NCBI GenBank assembly: GCA_963556145.1
Contig: OY744466.1
Location: 5,937,820-6,001,819 of the forward strand
Direction: 5' to 3'
Source of the DNA: Hygrocybe punicea
Lineage: Eukaryota > Basidiomycota > Agaricomycetes > Agaricales > Hygrophoraceae
Length of the DNA: 64,000 nt
The number at the start of each line of letters is the position of its first letter. Position 1 is the first letter of the stretch. The notes under the pieces are model-generated. The model saw nothing but the letters and a program-made list of their open reading frames with translations. It was not told the origin of the DNA and did not search any database. The position numbers were made by a program, and so were the translations under genes. This document shows, in pieces, positions 1-10,950 of this stretch.

Positions 1-595
1 GATGTTATCTGATCGAATATTCAGGGACGGACGTCGATGCCTCTGGTTATGGTACGTATACGTATGCGCGATCCGAGTATGCTCGACCCGCGGCTATTGA
101 CTTACCTTTCACATACAAGTAGTCCCCTTGACAGCAGCGTTTGACGGTGGTTTTACTCTCGGTGCGTTCACGCGAGTCGAGCACGCTCGACCCGCGGCTA
201 CTGATATAGTTAACCTTTGGTCGCATTGACAGACGACGACGACGATATGTTTCATATCGGTGAGTATCTGTCGCTCGAGTATGCTTGTTCAGCGTGCACT
301 GATGGCCGCCACATCGACAGCGGTTGCGAACCGTGGAATCAACATGGGTGCGTCCCCGCGACTCGAGCATGCTCGACTCGCGGCCTATCAATCAACTCAC
401 GATCGACGGTTGCTCCGTTTCATTCACAGCGGCCGATGTTTTACCGACACAACAGAGTACGTATCCGCGAGTCGAGCATGCTCGACCCGCGCACTGTTGA
501 GATAATGTCGCTCATGCAGATTCATCGCTCGCTGGGCTCGACGATAACACGTTGTTGCAATTCACCGTCGGAGGTAAGTGTCCAATCCTCCACGC
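1..595. other. Upstream region with five palindromic repeat copies
   Basis: No gene is supported here. The stretch holds five copies, some degenerate, of a GC-rich palindrome built on the core CGAGCATGCTCG, at about 66-93, 171-197, 270-295, 356-383 and 465-493. Reading frames in the region cross these palindromes and have no splice logic, so I leave them out. The region may contain the promoter of the gene starting at 596. Confidence 0.6.
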
Positions 596-1206
596 ATGGC
601 ACCGACTCAACCTCTGCTCAAGACATCAACGAAGAAGACCTCGGTTAGTCCCCCTGACCTAACATCATCTTGCTATTAACCCTATCTGCTCCCAACAACC
701 ATAGTCTCAGACCCGCAAGGTCAGCTCAGTCGATTTTTATGACCCGGGTACCTGCTCATCTGCTTACGTTCAAGACGTGCCGCCCACATCGCCGCGCTCG
801 CCGCAACACAAAGGTAATATCAAATGTAGTCACGAAACCTAGCCTAACGCCCCATCACCACAGTGAGCCGCCTCGAGCAAGAATCCGACGTCGTACAGGG
901 CCGAACGCGCAAGGTGCAAGTCTTGATGCGCCCCCGATACAATGCCAAGAAAGGCTCAGCCGCTGGTGAGCACACCATCCCGGTCAAAATCTTCACAGTG
1001 CTCAGCCTGGCGCAGGACCGTCTAGGAAAAATGTGACCGGCAGCAGCTCGTCTGCCACAGTCGTTCTGGAACCCGCCCCCGGTGAGTATTCCAACCCAGC
1101 CAGTCTTGTTCACCGTGTTCACAGTTGCACAGGATCGTCCAAGCCGAAAGGAACCGGCGGCAGCTCAGCTGCCAAACTCGTCGTTGAACCCGCCCCGAAG
1201 CATTAG
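596..1206 (+). CDS. Small five-exon gene, unknown function (132 aa)
   Basis: No single frame is open across this gene, but five exons join in frame: 596-643, 705-813, 864-965, 1016-1081 and 1133-1206 (stop TAG), each with GT-AG borders. Introns are about 50-61 nt, normal for a basidiomycete. The predicted protein is short, basic and rich in Ser, Lys and Pro, with no domain I recognise. The last two exons encode similar segments (SSSSATVVLEPAPG and GSSAAKLVVEPAPKH) and the introns before them are also alike, which indicates a local exon duplication. The gene lies 257 bp upstream of the large gene on the same strand. The ATG at 596 is the first in frame. The model rests on frame continuity through all four junctions; function is unknown. 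Confidence 0.6.
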
Positions 1207-1463
1207 TCCGGCATACACCCGTCCGGTCGCATCGCCTGCTCCTCGTGTCCCCCATCATTTATATCGTGTACAACCATCATGTGTACATATTTTTACCGTT
1301 GTCAATACCATTCCGTTTGCGCCTGGCACGCGACATTGATAGCACGGTTGAGTGATGCATATGTTTGGGTCTGGAACTTTAAATTAAGGTACTTCAGGGC
1401 AACCGGCGGACGACAGAATTGAAAAAAACGGCCTTGCTTTGTACAATCCACAACCAATCCAGC

Positions 1464-4400
1464 ATGACTGACAACAGCAATATCGACGTGTAAGTCACCT
1501 CCGCTCTTCATTCCATTCCACCTGAGTCCCTCAATCAACCAATAATCCATGGAACAAAGATATGGCTATCCCATCGGCGATGAGCCGTCCATCGAAGACG
1601 TTCTGACAGTCGCACCGTTCGACGTTACCCAAGAGGCTCCCCAGTTGTCAGGCCCCGATTCCGTTCCCCAAGAACGGGTGCTTGCATCTCTCATGAATTT
1701 CAATGGCGACCAGGAGCGCAATTCATACCATCAACAAAACCCATTCAAGCTGCGGTTGAGCCGGGTCGCCAACAACTACGACAACTCCAAGGTGTCATCT
1801 GCACTGGCCATTCTAACCAAGCGCATGCAACTCAGCATCGACGACAAGTACACCAGTCCTTCAAACGACCCTATGCTGTCCTGGAACGCAGACCTGAACT
1901 TCATAGATTTTTTCACTTGCGTCTCCGCAGGCATCGGGTTGGATGCCTTCATCCCCCTAGAACAGATCGTTCACAACTTTGAGTTCGGGTTGAATCTTCA
2001 GCAACCCATCAGACAGTTCCGTTCCAAGTATGCCATGCTCGGCTTCGATCCCATCGGTTCCATGCTTTGGATCGGCAGGTCTCCCATGGCGGAAGACATC
2101 TGGCTCGCGATGGCTCCAGTAAGCTCATTGACAATCGACTCTAAGGTCGTGCCAGCGGGCACTTGCTCCGGGTCAACACAACTGTCCCCGACACACTATC
2201 GAATATTCGTATTCTTCTTGTTCTCCATGTTACAGAAATCACTGTACGAAGGTCTCTTCATTGGGGCGACCTATCCCGACCTGGACAACATGGCGGCACT
2301 GCGCGGGTGTTGCAACCTCCTGTACGTGATTCATCCGCTTCCTCGATCATCATCATGCTTTGGGCTAGGGCCACACTGTCTTTGCTGCCCGGGGAACGGC
2401 GGGAGACTAGCTTAACGCCATTGGTTAGCTGTCTTTGTCGCCCAAAACCCCGCGGGCTTGCGGGACCGTGAGTGTGACTCTCCGGGTCATGACCATGGTT
2501 ATCGTGACCATGGTAATGAATGATTGGCCGTGATTATTATTTAAAAAATAGCCATGGATTTCTCGCCCAAACAAGCCGCGGGTCGAGCATGCTCGACCTG
2601 CGGGCTGGGCTGACGGTTCCAATAGTGTTTCTCTCCATCGGTTCATTTACTGACAGCAGTCGCTGTTCAGCGACTTTGCGGTCATAACCCTGAAGTTGTC
2701 CCCTCTGCGAGACTTCAACAAATACATCATCGAAGGGTATGATGACTGGTTCCTCAAGGCCCCCGAGAAATACACCAAGGATGGGTTTTTCCTCACTCGA
2801 CGCCCAATCTCGGTTACATCCAGGTACGGCCAAAACCAAGAGTTCGGTGACCTCGCCCAACGGGGCAACTGGGCGAAAGAACGCGATTATGGAAAAGTGC
2901 GATATGTCAGTGTCGCAATCGCAACTCATATTCGGTGCGTCGCATTAGTGGTTGCTCGCTCGCTTGATTTGAAGGGTCCACATTGCATCACCACAGCGTC
3001 CGACATGTCGTTCAGTGGTTGCCACGTCCCGAAGCCGAAGCATTTCAGGCGGTCGGCACGCTGTGGGATAGTCCCTTTGAATCTGAACGTGTTGAGTTGA
3101 CCGTTGAGCAAATACACGACATGCCTCTTGTCGACGACAATGACAATGAAATATGCGTCTACACATCCCGCGGCACACGCGTCGCACGCCGTCTCGCACT
3201 CCATGACCCAAGGATTCAACCGTATGCTGGCCTCGTCACCCTACGGCACATCCACGAGCTCTTCACCGATCTACCTGATGATGCGACGGATTCAGACTCT
3301 GACAACGATGCCCATGCCGCGGGCCGTAGGTTAAAGCTCAAATATCATGTATATCCTCAAGCCGGCTTGAAGTATCATGGTCACTTCCAAGCACATGGTC
3401 TCATAAATAAATTCAGGCCGTTCTTGAAGGAGCTGAATGGAAAGTTGCGCATCCCCCATCGGGCCAGTTCATTGTTCAGTGAGGGTGACGACGACGACGA
3501 TGCTCAGGACTCGCTTCGGTCATCACATCCTCCCATTACTGGGGTGGCCACCCAGGGTTACAATTCTGTCATGCATTTCGCACGAGGGAAGGGGGCTCAA
3601 CATCACGATGCGCAGCTCGGCTTGGTGACCGCCGCTCTCGCGGGGAGCTATGCACAAACACCGAAAGAAGTGCGCATAGCGAAGAAGAAGTTTGACCTCT
3701 GCAAGAATGACCTCCCACACCAGCGCTTCGTCCGCAAAATCGCAGAGGCCAATGTTCACCGTGAATTGCGGTTCGAGAACGTGTACAACCTTGATCTCCT
3801 CGCCATGAAACCAGAGGTCCGGTCCGGCGGGTGAGCATGGAGACGTTTTGGCTCTGGTACATGCTGATCCATCCCTGCTACAGACAACTCTTTGCACAGA
3901 TTCTGATTCCTTTGTCATGTTGTTATGCCCATCCTAGGATATTGGATGGTATAAAGTCACACATTTTGTTGTTGAAACCGATGGTTAGTGTCACAAAATG
4001 TCTTACGTGCGGTTCTCATGGCTGATTAACGCTAACAGGCCTTGCCGAATGTATACAAGTGGAACTCGTATGGGTTGACGATACTGCTGGAGAAGATCTG
4101 GAACAAATCGTTGCCCTTGCTAGAGCGCAAGGAACGTATCAATCCGCTGTGGATCGAATTAGCATCGGTCGTGGAACGTGCACTGAATTTCATGCATACC
4201 GGGCATGGGAAAGTTCTGGCCACATCAGTCATGCGACCGCTGTGGGTCTCCATGGCACTTGTCGAGCATGGCTTGCCCACGTTTTCGACAGCCGTGAGAG
4301 TGGGCTTGACCATGGATGACGACTTCTCAGTGGTGGCTGAGGAGTGGCCGTTCGACCCTGCGACGCATCAACCGTTGTCTGCATCAAAACGAGCACAGGT

Positions 4401-6494
4401 GGTTACCTATGGACTGCCACACTATTCGGTGAGTCCTTATCCCATGCCGCGAGCAACATGCACGCAGTGAGAGCCCACAAGGCCGCGGGTCGAGCATGCT
4501 CGACCCGCGGCCTTGTGATATTCATTCAACCGGTCTTGCGAATCCAAACTGACACTTGTATATCCGCAGCGCATGCAAGCCCACTTTGCCATCGCACAAT
4601 GTCTCGTCAGGGCCCCGCCTGGCCTCTTCATCAATTCCCAACCAGAAAACAAACAGGTATACGCTATCGCATATGTAGCCCTCACCACCTACATCCAAGA
4701 TTGTGTCAACCTCATCATCGACGCCGTCAACAAAGAAATACATGCCCAGATGCAAAGTGCCAGTCCAATCGAAGTTGAATCAGCGCAAAACCGCAAACTC
4801 GTCCTGAAGCTCTGGCAGAAAAATGCGGAGCCATTGGCGTTTAGCCCGCGTGGTCTCGACAACCACGACACTTTACATCAGCTCATCAGGATCATTTGCA
4901 AAACCCATGCAAGTATGCAAGCCGGCTTGCTCATGTCCGAGCCAAAAACCCTATCTTATCGTGATTTCGGGAGGTCACTATATGCAATTGGGTCCAACGC
5001 GATTGCGACATCCATAACCTCACCAGTGGATCCAAAAGGATCTTTCTGGTCCATTCTGGGCGTGGCGGTACAGACGATGTCAGGGTTCACAACGGCATCA
5101 GACCAGCCTGTCTTCGTCAGCAGGGTATTTGAGATCGTGGCACAGCGGATGCGCATCCAGGTCATTCCGTGGAATGCTCCCATCGTTCCAGGCCGCGGAC
5201 GACGAAGGTTGACTCCGCGCCATGATTACTGGGTCACGCTCACCCGGGATGTTGCCCTATCAAAACAGCTCCCAGGCGCCGCCATCATCGACGATTCATC
5301 TGCAGCGACCGCTGGCGTGCAACTTATGTTGGCTTCGAGCGCGAACATGGAATGGTCATCATCCATCCCCATCATGGATCTCAGCAATTTCCAGAAGAAG
5401 ACTGAGCTTCCCATCGAGTGGTCCCTCAGTGCTGCGTCGGTGTCAGAAACAAATCCCCATGAAGATGACCGACTCATAACGGAGACCTATCAATACGTCC
5501 GTGACAATTACAATGGTACACGATGGCAACACAATCTCGCAATGATCGTCGCGGTCCTGTTCTCGAGGGTCATCCCAACCATTTTTGCCGATGCCCAGGA
5601 GCTGCGGAACATAACCCGCGATCATTTGACTCCTAGACGGTTGACAGAACGAGTAAAAACATTGGCTTGGGTCGCAACCACGAGCCAACGCCGTGGAGTC
5701 TCCAACCCAATACCATTTATAACGATGATGTCAACCTATATCATAGCTTTCGTGGATCCGCAATCACCTCTGCGCATCTGGCTCGCATCGCACAAGAACA
5801 TCTTGTCCCGTCAGTGGACCAGGAAACACGGTGAGTTGTATCAGCATCCGCCCATGCCAGATATTGATCGACTAACGCAGGCAACAAAGGGATCACACCT
5901 CTGAATTTGGTCCGGTTGGGTTTGGCGAGAGCTCTAAGCAATGGCATCAACCACTCTCCTGTCTTCAACAAATCCTGGGCTTTGTTGCAATTGGAAGATC
6001 TCCGTCGCCTACACGTACAACTAGTGAACCACTTGGACGACAAACCGTATGGGCCATGGATGGCGTTTCATCTGCTATTTGGGCGTGCCGTTGCTGATGG
6101 CGCTGCGGATGCCGGCGAGTGCATGGCTTACCCATTACCGCAGGAGGATGAGCCAACCAGGTGGGTTGAAACAGCCACCAGATCGGTCTCACCAGATGGA
6201 GACATCGTTATGGGAGTGGCATCTGTTTTGCCCGTGCCCTTGTCAGAGCCACCAGAAGAAAGCTTGTTTGGGGACTCGTCGGACGAAGACGGTACGGACA
6301 TCGAACTGGCTGAGTCATTGCACGACCCGTTGCCGGTTATACCACAAGCAAGCCTGGCTGGACCATCGTCACAGAGAGCTCGATCCTCCGACATCATGGG
6401 CATGGCAGACGAGGAGGAATTGGAATATGTCGATGAGTTTGTAGAAGATGATGTGAGTGCAACAGTGCTGGGAAAACGCCGTAGGATCGCATGA
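1464..6494 (+). CDS. Large nine-exon orphan protein (1382 aa)
   Basis: Exons 1464-1489, 1560-2118, 2236-2325, 2660-2934, 2997-3830, 3884-3983, 4039-4428, 4570-5830 and 5881-6494 join into one 4149-nt frame without a stop. A start at 1549 (unspliced exon 2) is possible but less likely, because the 1490-1559 intron has good borders. The N-terminal third is mixed and globular. An acidic DSDSDND patch and a DDDDDA patch lie in exon 5. Exon 8 encodes a long conserved-looking region, and the C-terminus is acidic and ends in a GKRRRIA basic cluster that may be a nuclear signal. Introns 3 (334 nt) and 7 (141 nt) are longer than the rest and each contains a copy of the local palindrome. I do not recognise the family. 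The intact frame over 5 kb argues for a functional gene rather than a relic. Confidence 0.75.
2572..2605. repeat. Palindromic repeat copy in intron 3
   Basis: An imperfect palindrome (GCCGCGGGTCGAGC and its near-complement CTGCGGGC around the GCATGC centre) lies inside the unusually long third intron of the 1382-aa gene. It belongs to the family present at 66-493 and 6591-6877. Confidence 0.8.
4476..4517. repeat. Perfect 42-bp palindrome in intron 7
   Basis: The sequence from 4476 to 4517 equals its own reverse complement, centred on GCATGC, with outer ends CACAAGGCC and GGCCTTGTG. It sits in the 141-nt intron between exons 7 and 8. Perfect symmetry over 42 bp suggests recent origin or selection for pairing or dimer binding. 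Confidence 0.9.
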
Positions 6495-6590
6495 ATGGAA
6501 TCATTGTGTCGTAGTACAGGAATGAGAATAACACTACTTAGTGCTTGGGTTATTTTCTCGTGATTCGCGGATTGAGGTGGCATTATTGAC

Positions 6591-6748
6591 GACCGCGATC
6601 CGAGCATGCTCGACCCGCGGCCTCGTTAGTGTCCAGGTGTTGACACGCAGCCGCGAGTCGAGCATGCTCGGATCGCGCACATAGTATGGCTGCGTGTCAA
6701 CACCTGGACACTAACGAGGCCGCGGGTCGAGCATGCTCGGATCGCGGG
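6591..6748. repeat. Long hairpin made of two palindrome copies, 3' of the orphan gene
   Basis: About 60 bp at 6591-6652 is repeated as its reverse complement at 6688-6748, separated by about 35 bp that itself holds another GAGCATGCTCG core. Each arm contains one palindrome copy plus a shared unique stretch (CGTTAGTGTCCAGGTGTTG). It begins 97 bp after the stop codon, so a transcript could fold into a strong stem-loop; this could also be a composite mobile unit. Confidence 0.85.
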
Positions 6749-7228
6749 GAAGGTAGCATCGTGAAACGCGCATGAACGTGGATCACTATATGATGATACT
6801 GTGGTTCATGTGAAGTGAGTGAACACCGTACCCGAGTGAAGATAACGTTGCCGCTGATCGAGCATGCTCGACCGGCGACGTACTCCCAGTTGAGGTTATA
6901 ATGTAGGGCGGCATTAGTTAACTAAGCAAGAAACGACTGTTGCAAGCGTCTAACTCCAGACGACGAGACGTGGAGGAAATAAATTTGAGAACCATTGTAG
7001 CACTGGCTGAGTTGGATTATGTAAGCATTGCAAGTTACTGCAGCGTGCATCAACTTTGTCTCATTTGCTGTCACAAGGCTAAGAAAAAATTGTCAAGACA
7101 GCCTGCCTGAAAGTTTGATATTTCTGTCAATGGGCGCAGTTCAGAATGAGTGAGATTGTGTGACATTTGTCAACCTACGTAGAAAACTTATAAGAGAGCC
7201 AGCATTTCGTCGTATTTTTCTATTTCAC
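6749..7228. other. Intergenic, no gene; one more palindrome copy
   Basis: A further palindrome copy (CGATCGAGCATGCTCGACC-like, about 6852-6877) is the last in the window. The rest is AT-rich with no coding signal that I can see. Confidence 0.5.
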
Positions 7229-7692
7229 CGTAGTTACATAGTAGATTTTTGAAGCCGTTAGAAGTGAATTCCGTACGTTTTTTTCTCGTAGTTACATAGT
7301 AGATTTTTGAAGCCGTTAGAAGTGAATTCCGTACGTTTTTTTCTCGTAGTTACATAGTAGATTTTTGAAGCCGTTAGAAGTGAATTCCGTACGTTTTTTT
7401 CTCGTAGTTACATAGTAGATTTTTGAAGCCGTTAGAAGTGAATTCCGTACGTTTTTTTCTCGTAGTTACATAGTAGATTTTTGAAGCCGTTAGAAGTGAA
7501 TTCCGTACGTTTTTTTCTCGTAGTTACATAGTAGATTTTTGAAGCCGTTAGAAGTGAATTCCGTACGTTTTTTTCTCGTAGTTAGATAGTAGATTTTTGA
7601 AGCCGTTAGAAGTGAATTCCGTACGTTTTTTTCTCGTAGTTAGATAGTAGATTTTTGAAGCCGTTAGAAGTGAATTCCGTACGTTTTTTTCT
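7229..7692. repeat. 58-bp tandem array, 8 copies
   Basis: The unit begins CGTAGTTACATAGTAG and ends in a run of T plus CT. Starts are at 7229, 7287, 7345, 7403, 7461, 7519, 7577 and 7635. Copies are nearly identical; the last two share an A-C to A-G type change (GTTACATAG to GTTAGATAG), which shows array growth by unequal exchange. Confidence 0.95.
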
Positions 7693-7795
7693 TAGTTATA
7701 AGAGGTGGCAGACATGGAAAACCTGGGTAACCCTAGCCCCAACCATGTTCCCAAAATGGGAGGATCCTGTTGATTGAGTCACTCTTAGTCAGCAT

Positions 7796-8600
7796 GTCTC
7801 AGGCATCCAGAGGCGCCTCTGTGGCCAGGGTGTTCCAGGAGCACCATCATGACTGATTGAGTGCCCCTGTAGCGGAGGGGTGCCAGGAGCACCTCCGTGG
7901 CTGAGGGCTGCCAGTAGCACCTCCATGGTGGAGGGGTGCCAGGAGCACCTCGATGCCTGAAGGGTGTCAGGAGCCTCTCAGCCATGCAGGTGCTCTCAGC
8001 ACCCCTCCCTCAGCCACGGAGGTGCTCCCGGCACCCCTCAGCCATGGAGGTGCTCCCGGCACCCCTCAGCCACGGAGGTGCTCCTGGCACCCCTCCGCCC
8101 CTCCATCACCGAGGTGCTCTCAGCACCCCTCCCTCAGCCACGGAGGTGCTCCTGGCACCCCTCAGCCACGGAGGTGATCCTGGCACCCCTCAGCCATGGA
8201 GGTGCTCCCGGCACCCCTCAGCCACGGAGGTGCTCCGGGCACCCCTCCGCCCCTCCATCACCGAGGTGCTCTCAGCACCCCTCCCTCAGCCACGGAGGTG
8301 CTCCCGGCACCCCTCAGCCATGGAGGTGCTCCCGGCACCCCTCAGCCATGGAGGTGCTCCCGGCACCCCTCAGCCACGGAGGTGCTCCGGGCACCCCTCC
8401 GCCCCTCCATCACCGAGGTGCTCCCAGCACCCCTCCCTCAGCCACGGAGGTGCTCCCGGCACCCCTCAGCCACGGAGGTGCTCCTGGCACCCCTCAGCCA
8501 CGGAGGTGCTCCTGGCACCCGTCAGGCAGGGAGGTGCTCCCGGCACCCCTCAGCCACGGAGGTTCTCTTAGAACCACTCAAATGGTGAAGGTTCCGTGGA
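7796..8600. repeat. GC-rich minisatellite (28-bp unit with 32/36-bp variants), inverted at the left end
   Basis: From about 7975 to 8600 the unit is GGTGCTCCCGGCACCCCTCA plus GCCAYGGA (28 bp), alternating with 32- and 36-bp variants in a higher-order pattern. From about 7796 to 7970 the same unit appears in reverse orientation. The 28-bp period leaves all three forward frames open, so the reading frames here are by-products and I call no gene. Confidence 0.9.
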
Positions 8601-9175
8601 TGTGATGGAACGATTCCACGCACAACATTGTTTGCGGTTCCACGTGCATCTTCATGACTGTGGGGAACCACGAGCACCTCCATACTTGAGGATTTCAGCA
8701 CAACTCTCCAGAGACAAAGCACAATCTGAAGTGCTGTCAGCCATTTTTTAATATTCATTTATGTTTAATATTTATTGATTTATTGGATTATTCTATTTGG
8801 ATCCCCGGGGTGCACCCAACTTCTCATGCACCCCTTGCCTTATAAAGTGATAGCTAAGTTAGATAATTTTGAATAATCAATTTTAACTCAAGTTCTACTA
8901 GTAATAAAATGACTGAAAAATTATGTCTGTGGAGTGTAAAGACTAAGATATGCAAAAAACTAATTCTTGTCAAATTCTGTGTAGTTGGTGTTTAGATATA
9001 GACATTAATCCCAGATGAGTTCTTTATTTCTAAGCAACTGTTCCATTAAAGCAAAACATTATTTTTCTATGAACACCTAGAAGTGTAAGCTTACTCATCA
9101 GAAATTTTCTATGATTTTATCACCAACAGGACTTCAATTAAAACTGATTTATTGGATGTATTTCACTTAGCTACC

Positions 9176-10950
9176 TGTCAGGGGACGACTGTTAGTCGTC
9201 CCGACTCTATGTATTGACTTAGCTAAGTACTTAACGGATCTCGTATGTAATACGGACCCTCTACCGTAGACTTAGCGTTATAGCTAGTACGCTCTCGGCT
9301 ATGCCTCTCTTTACGTAAGTAGTTTATCACTTCGGACCTCTGATCCGGACTTGCCACTAATCCTGGGCCTCGTGCCTAGGTTACTGGCCTCGCCTCCATC
9401 ACGGGAATATGCGGATACGGACAGGTGACTGGCCTGGAGACCGGCCCTAAATACATAGGCTATATATACTTGTATTCCGTAGTCGTGGGGTTTTCCCCAC
9501 TTTGTTATTCCACTCACCTCGGGTTACATACGCGTGACTTCAGCTAAAGTCCTAGTACTCGCCGGTATCATTGGTTGTACCATAGATACTTCTCTCTGGT
9601 TGTCGCCGGCTAGCGCGTGCCCTGACATAATAACAAAGTCTCTACGTCGTCCGGCCCATCTTGCCCCACGACACCCCATCTACACTCGATCTTACCATCG
9701 ACTCGATAATCGACCCCACCCTAATCCACCATGTCTTCTATCTCTAGTTCAGCTCGTCCAGATCTCGTCAAGGACCCTGTGGCCGACCTCGCGGCATCGG
9801 TCCAAGGACTCAGGTTGGCCCTCGCTGCTCTCAAGAAGCGCGTTGGTGCCGCCTCCTCCTCCACGCGGTACCCACCTCGACAGAAGAATAGGATCCATCC
9901 GGAGCCTCCGACGCTCCCCTCTACCCCCAAACAGCCCGCTAAGGGATCTAAACTGAAAGGAAAAGTGGCGCGTAAACGCCCCCCGACTCGGAAGGCGGCC
10001 TCCATTGCCGCCGTCAACACCCTCTCCCTGCCCCTCGCTCAGGAACTCCCTACGCAGGGAACTAACACCGCCCCTCGATTCGAAATGACCGTCGTGATCC
10101 CTGACGCGCTCGTCGGTCACGTTGTCGGGCGGCAGGGCCGAGGCCTTAAACAGGTCTCCGACATTTCTGGCGCACGGGTCTCCGTGTTCGTTCTCGAGGA
10201 CGGACTCCGATTCCCTGATGGTCAACCCATCAACCGCCACGTCTCTGTACGAGGCACCGAGTCTCAGCTCGGTGAGGCCCTTGTGGTCCTCGGGAAGCGC
10301 ATTGCCCGCAAGCGTGTGCGCACCCTTACGGCTTCCAATAAAGCGGGGAAGTCGACTGAACCAACCCGTAAGGTGCGGTTCGCTCCCGTCTCTAATCCTC
10401 CCGTCGATGTCGCCGGCGCTCCATCCCCTCAACTACCCCGGATGCCCGCCTATCTGCCGACCACTCCTGAAATATGGACAGCACCTCCTACGCCTGGTCA
10501 TCGGTCCGCATCGCGCCGAGACATAACCATGGCCTCCACCCCCACTACTAGTCGAGACGCCACGATGGCGCCTACCCCCGTCGCCTCCCGTTCTTCTGGA
10601 ACAAGCTCTGGTATATCCGGGTTTCTCAGCGTCGGGACCCCATCGCCGCTCTCTTCGCACGCACCCTCCCCATCTTCCACCTCGCCCCCGGGTACTCCCC
10701 TCGGGTCCCCCATGGAAGACATTGGAGCCACGGCCGAGGGCATCGCCCTCGCTCGCGCATTGGACCAACATCGGGACCAACGGCACCAACGCGGTGGTCA
10801 AGAAACCGCACGGCGCCCCTCTCGCGGCCGTGGTCGTCGCTGACTTATGTCAGCTCGTGTTATTTATTGAAAGATGGGTGGTCGTCGTGGCAGACGACCT
10901 TAGTAAGGGGGGGCTAATGTCAGGGGACGACTAACAGTCGTCCCCTGACA
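9176..10950 (+). mobile_element. LTR-like non-autonomous element carrying a KH-domain gene
   Basis: The unit starts TGTCAGGGGACGACT and ends AGTCGTCCCCTGACA (15-bp inverted termini, 5'-TG...CA-3') and is flanked by the 5-bp direct repeat CTACC (9171-9175 and 10951-10955), typical of integrase-mediated insertion. A purine-rich tract (AAGGGGGGG, about 10905-10913) lies just before the right end, as in LTR retrotransposons. A second CCCTGACA at 9620-9627 could mark the end of a 5' LTR of about 450 bp; the right terminus is only about 33 bp and is itself a near-perfect palindrome. There is no reverse transcriptase or integrase, so mobility would need a helper element. Class is inferred. Confidence 0.6.
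9731..10843 (+). CDS. KH-domain RNA-binding protein encoded in an LTR-like element (370 aa)
   Basis: A single-exon frame fills most of the element. Residues about 117-195 fit a KH RNA-binding domain: the hydrophobic start FEMTVVIPDALVGHVVG, a GRQG loop (the GxxG that contacts nucleic acid) at about 133-136, and a following helix and strand ending near a basic GKRIARKRVR. The N-terminal 90 residues include a helical, coiled-coil-like start and a Lys/Arg-rich stretch. The C-terminal half is Pro/Ser/Thr-rich and the last residues are RPSRGRGRR. A role as a Gag-like packaging protein is inferred from position, basic tails and RNA-binding fold; nothing directly shows it. The frame is intact, in contrast to the transposases in this window. 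Confidence 0.7.
   Translation: MSSISSSARPDLVKDPVADLAASVQGLRLALAALKKRVGAASSSTRYPPRQKNRIHPEPPTLPSTPKQPAKGSKLKGKVARKRPPTRKAASIAAVNTLSLPLAQELPTQGTNTAPRFEMTVVIPDALVGHVVGRQGRGLKQVSDISGARVSVFVLEDGLRFPDGQPINRHVSVRGTESQLGEALVVLGKRIARKRVRTLTASNKAGKSTEPTRKVRFAPVSNPPVDVAGAPSPQLPRMPAYLPTTPEIWTAPPTPGHRSASRRDITMASTPTTSRDATMAPTPVASRSSGTSSGISGFLSVGTPSPLSSHAPSPSSTSPPGTPLGSPMEDIGATAEGIALARALDQHRDQRHQRGGQETARRPSRGRGRR

Noticed and set aside
217..648. Open frames over the upstream palindromes
   Set aside because: The peptides repeat a palindrome-encoded RACSTRGL word in several unrelated places, so the frames are by-products.
7229..8600. Possible CRISPR-like array
   Set aside because: The repeats are head-to-tail without unique spacers, and the sequence is clearly eukaryotic.
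7785..8605. Long overlapping open frames in all forward frames
   Set aside because: They follow a 28-bp GC-rich tandem repeat; the repeated peptides appear in every frame, so no frame is selected.
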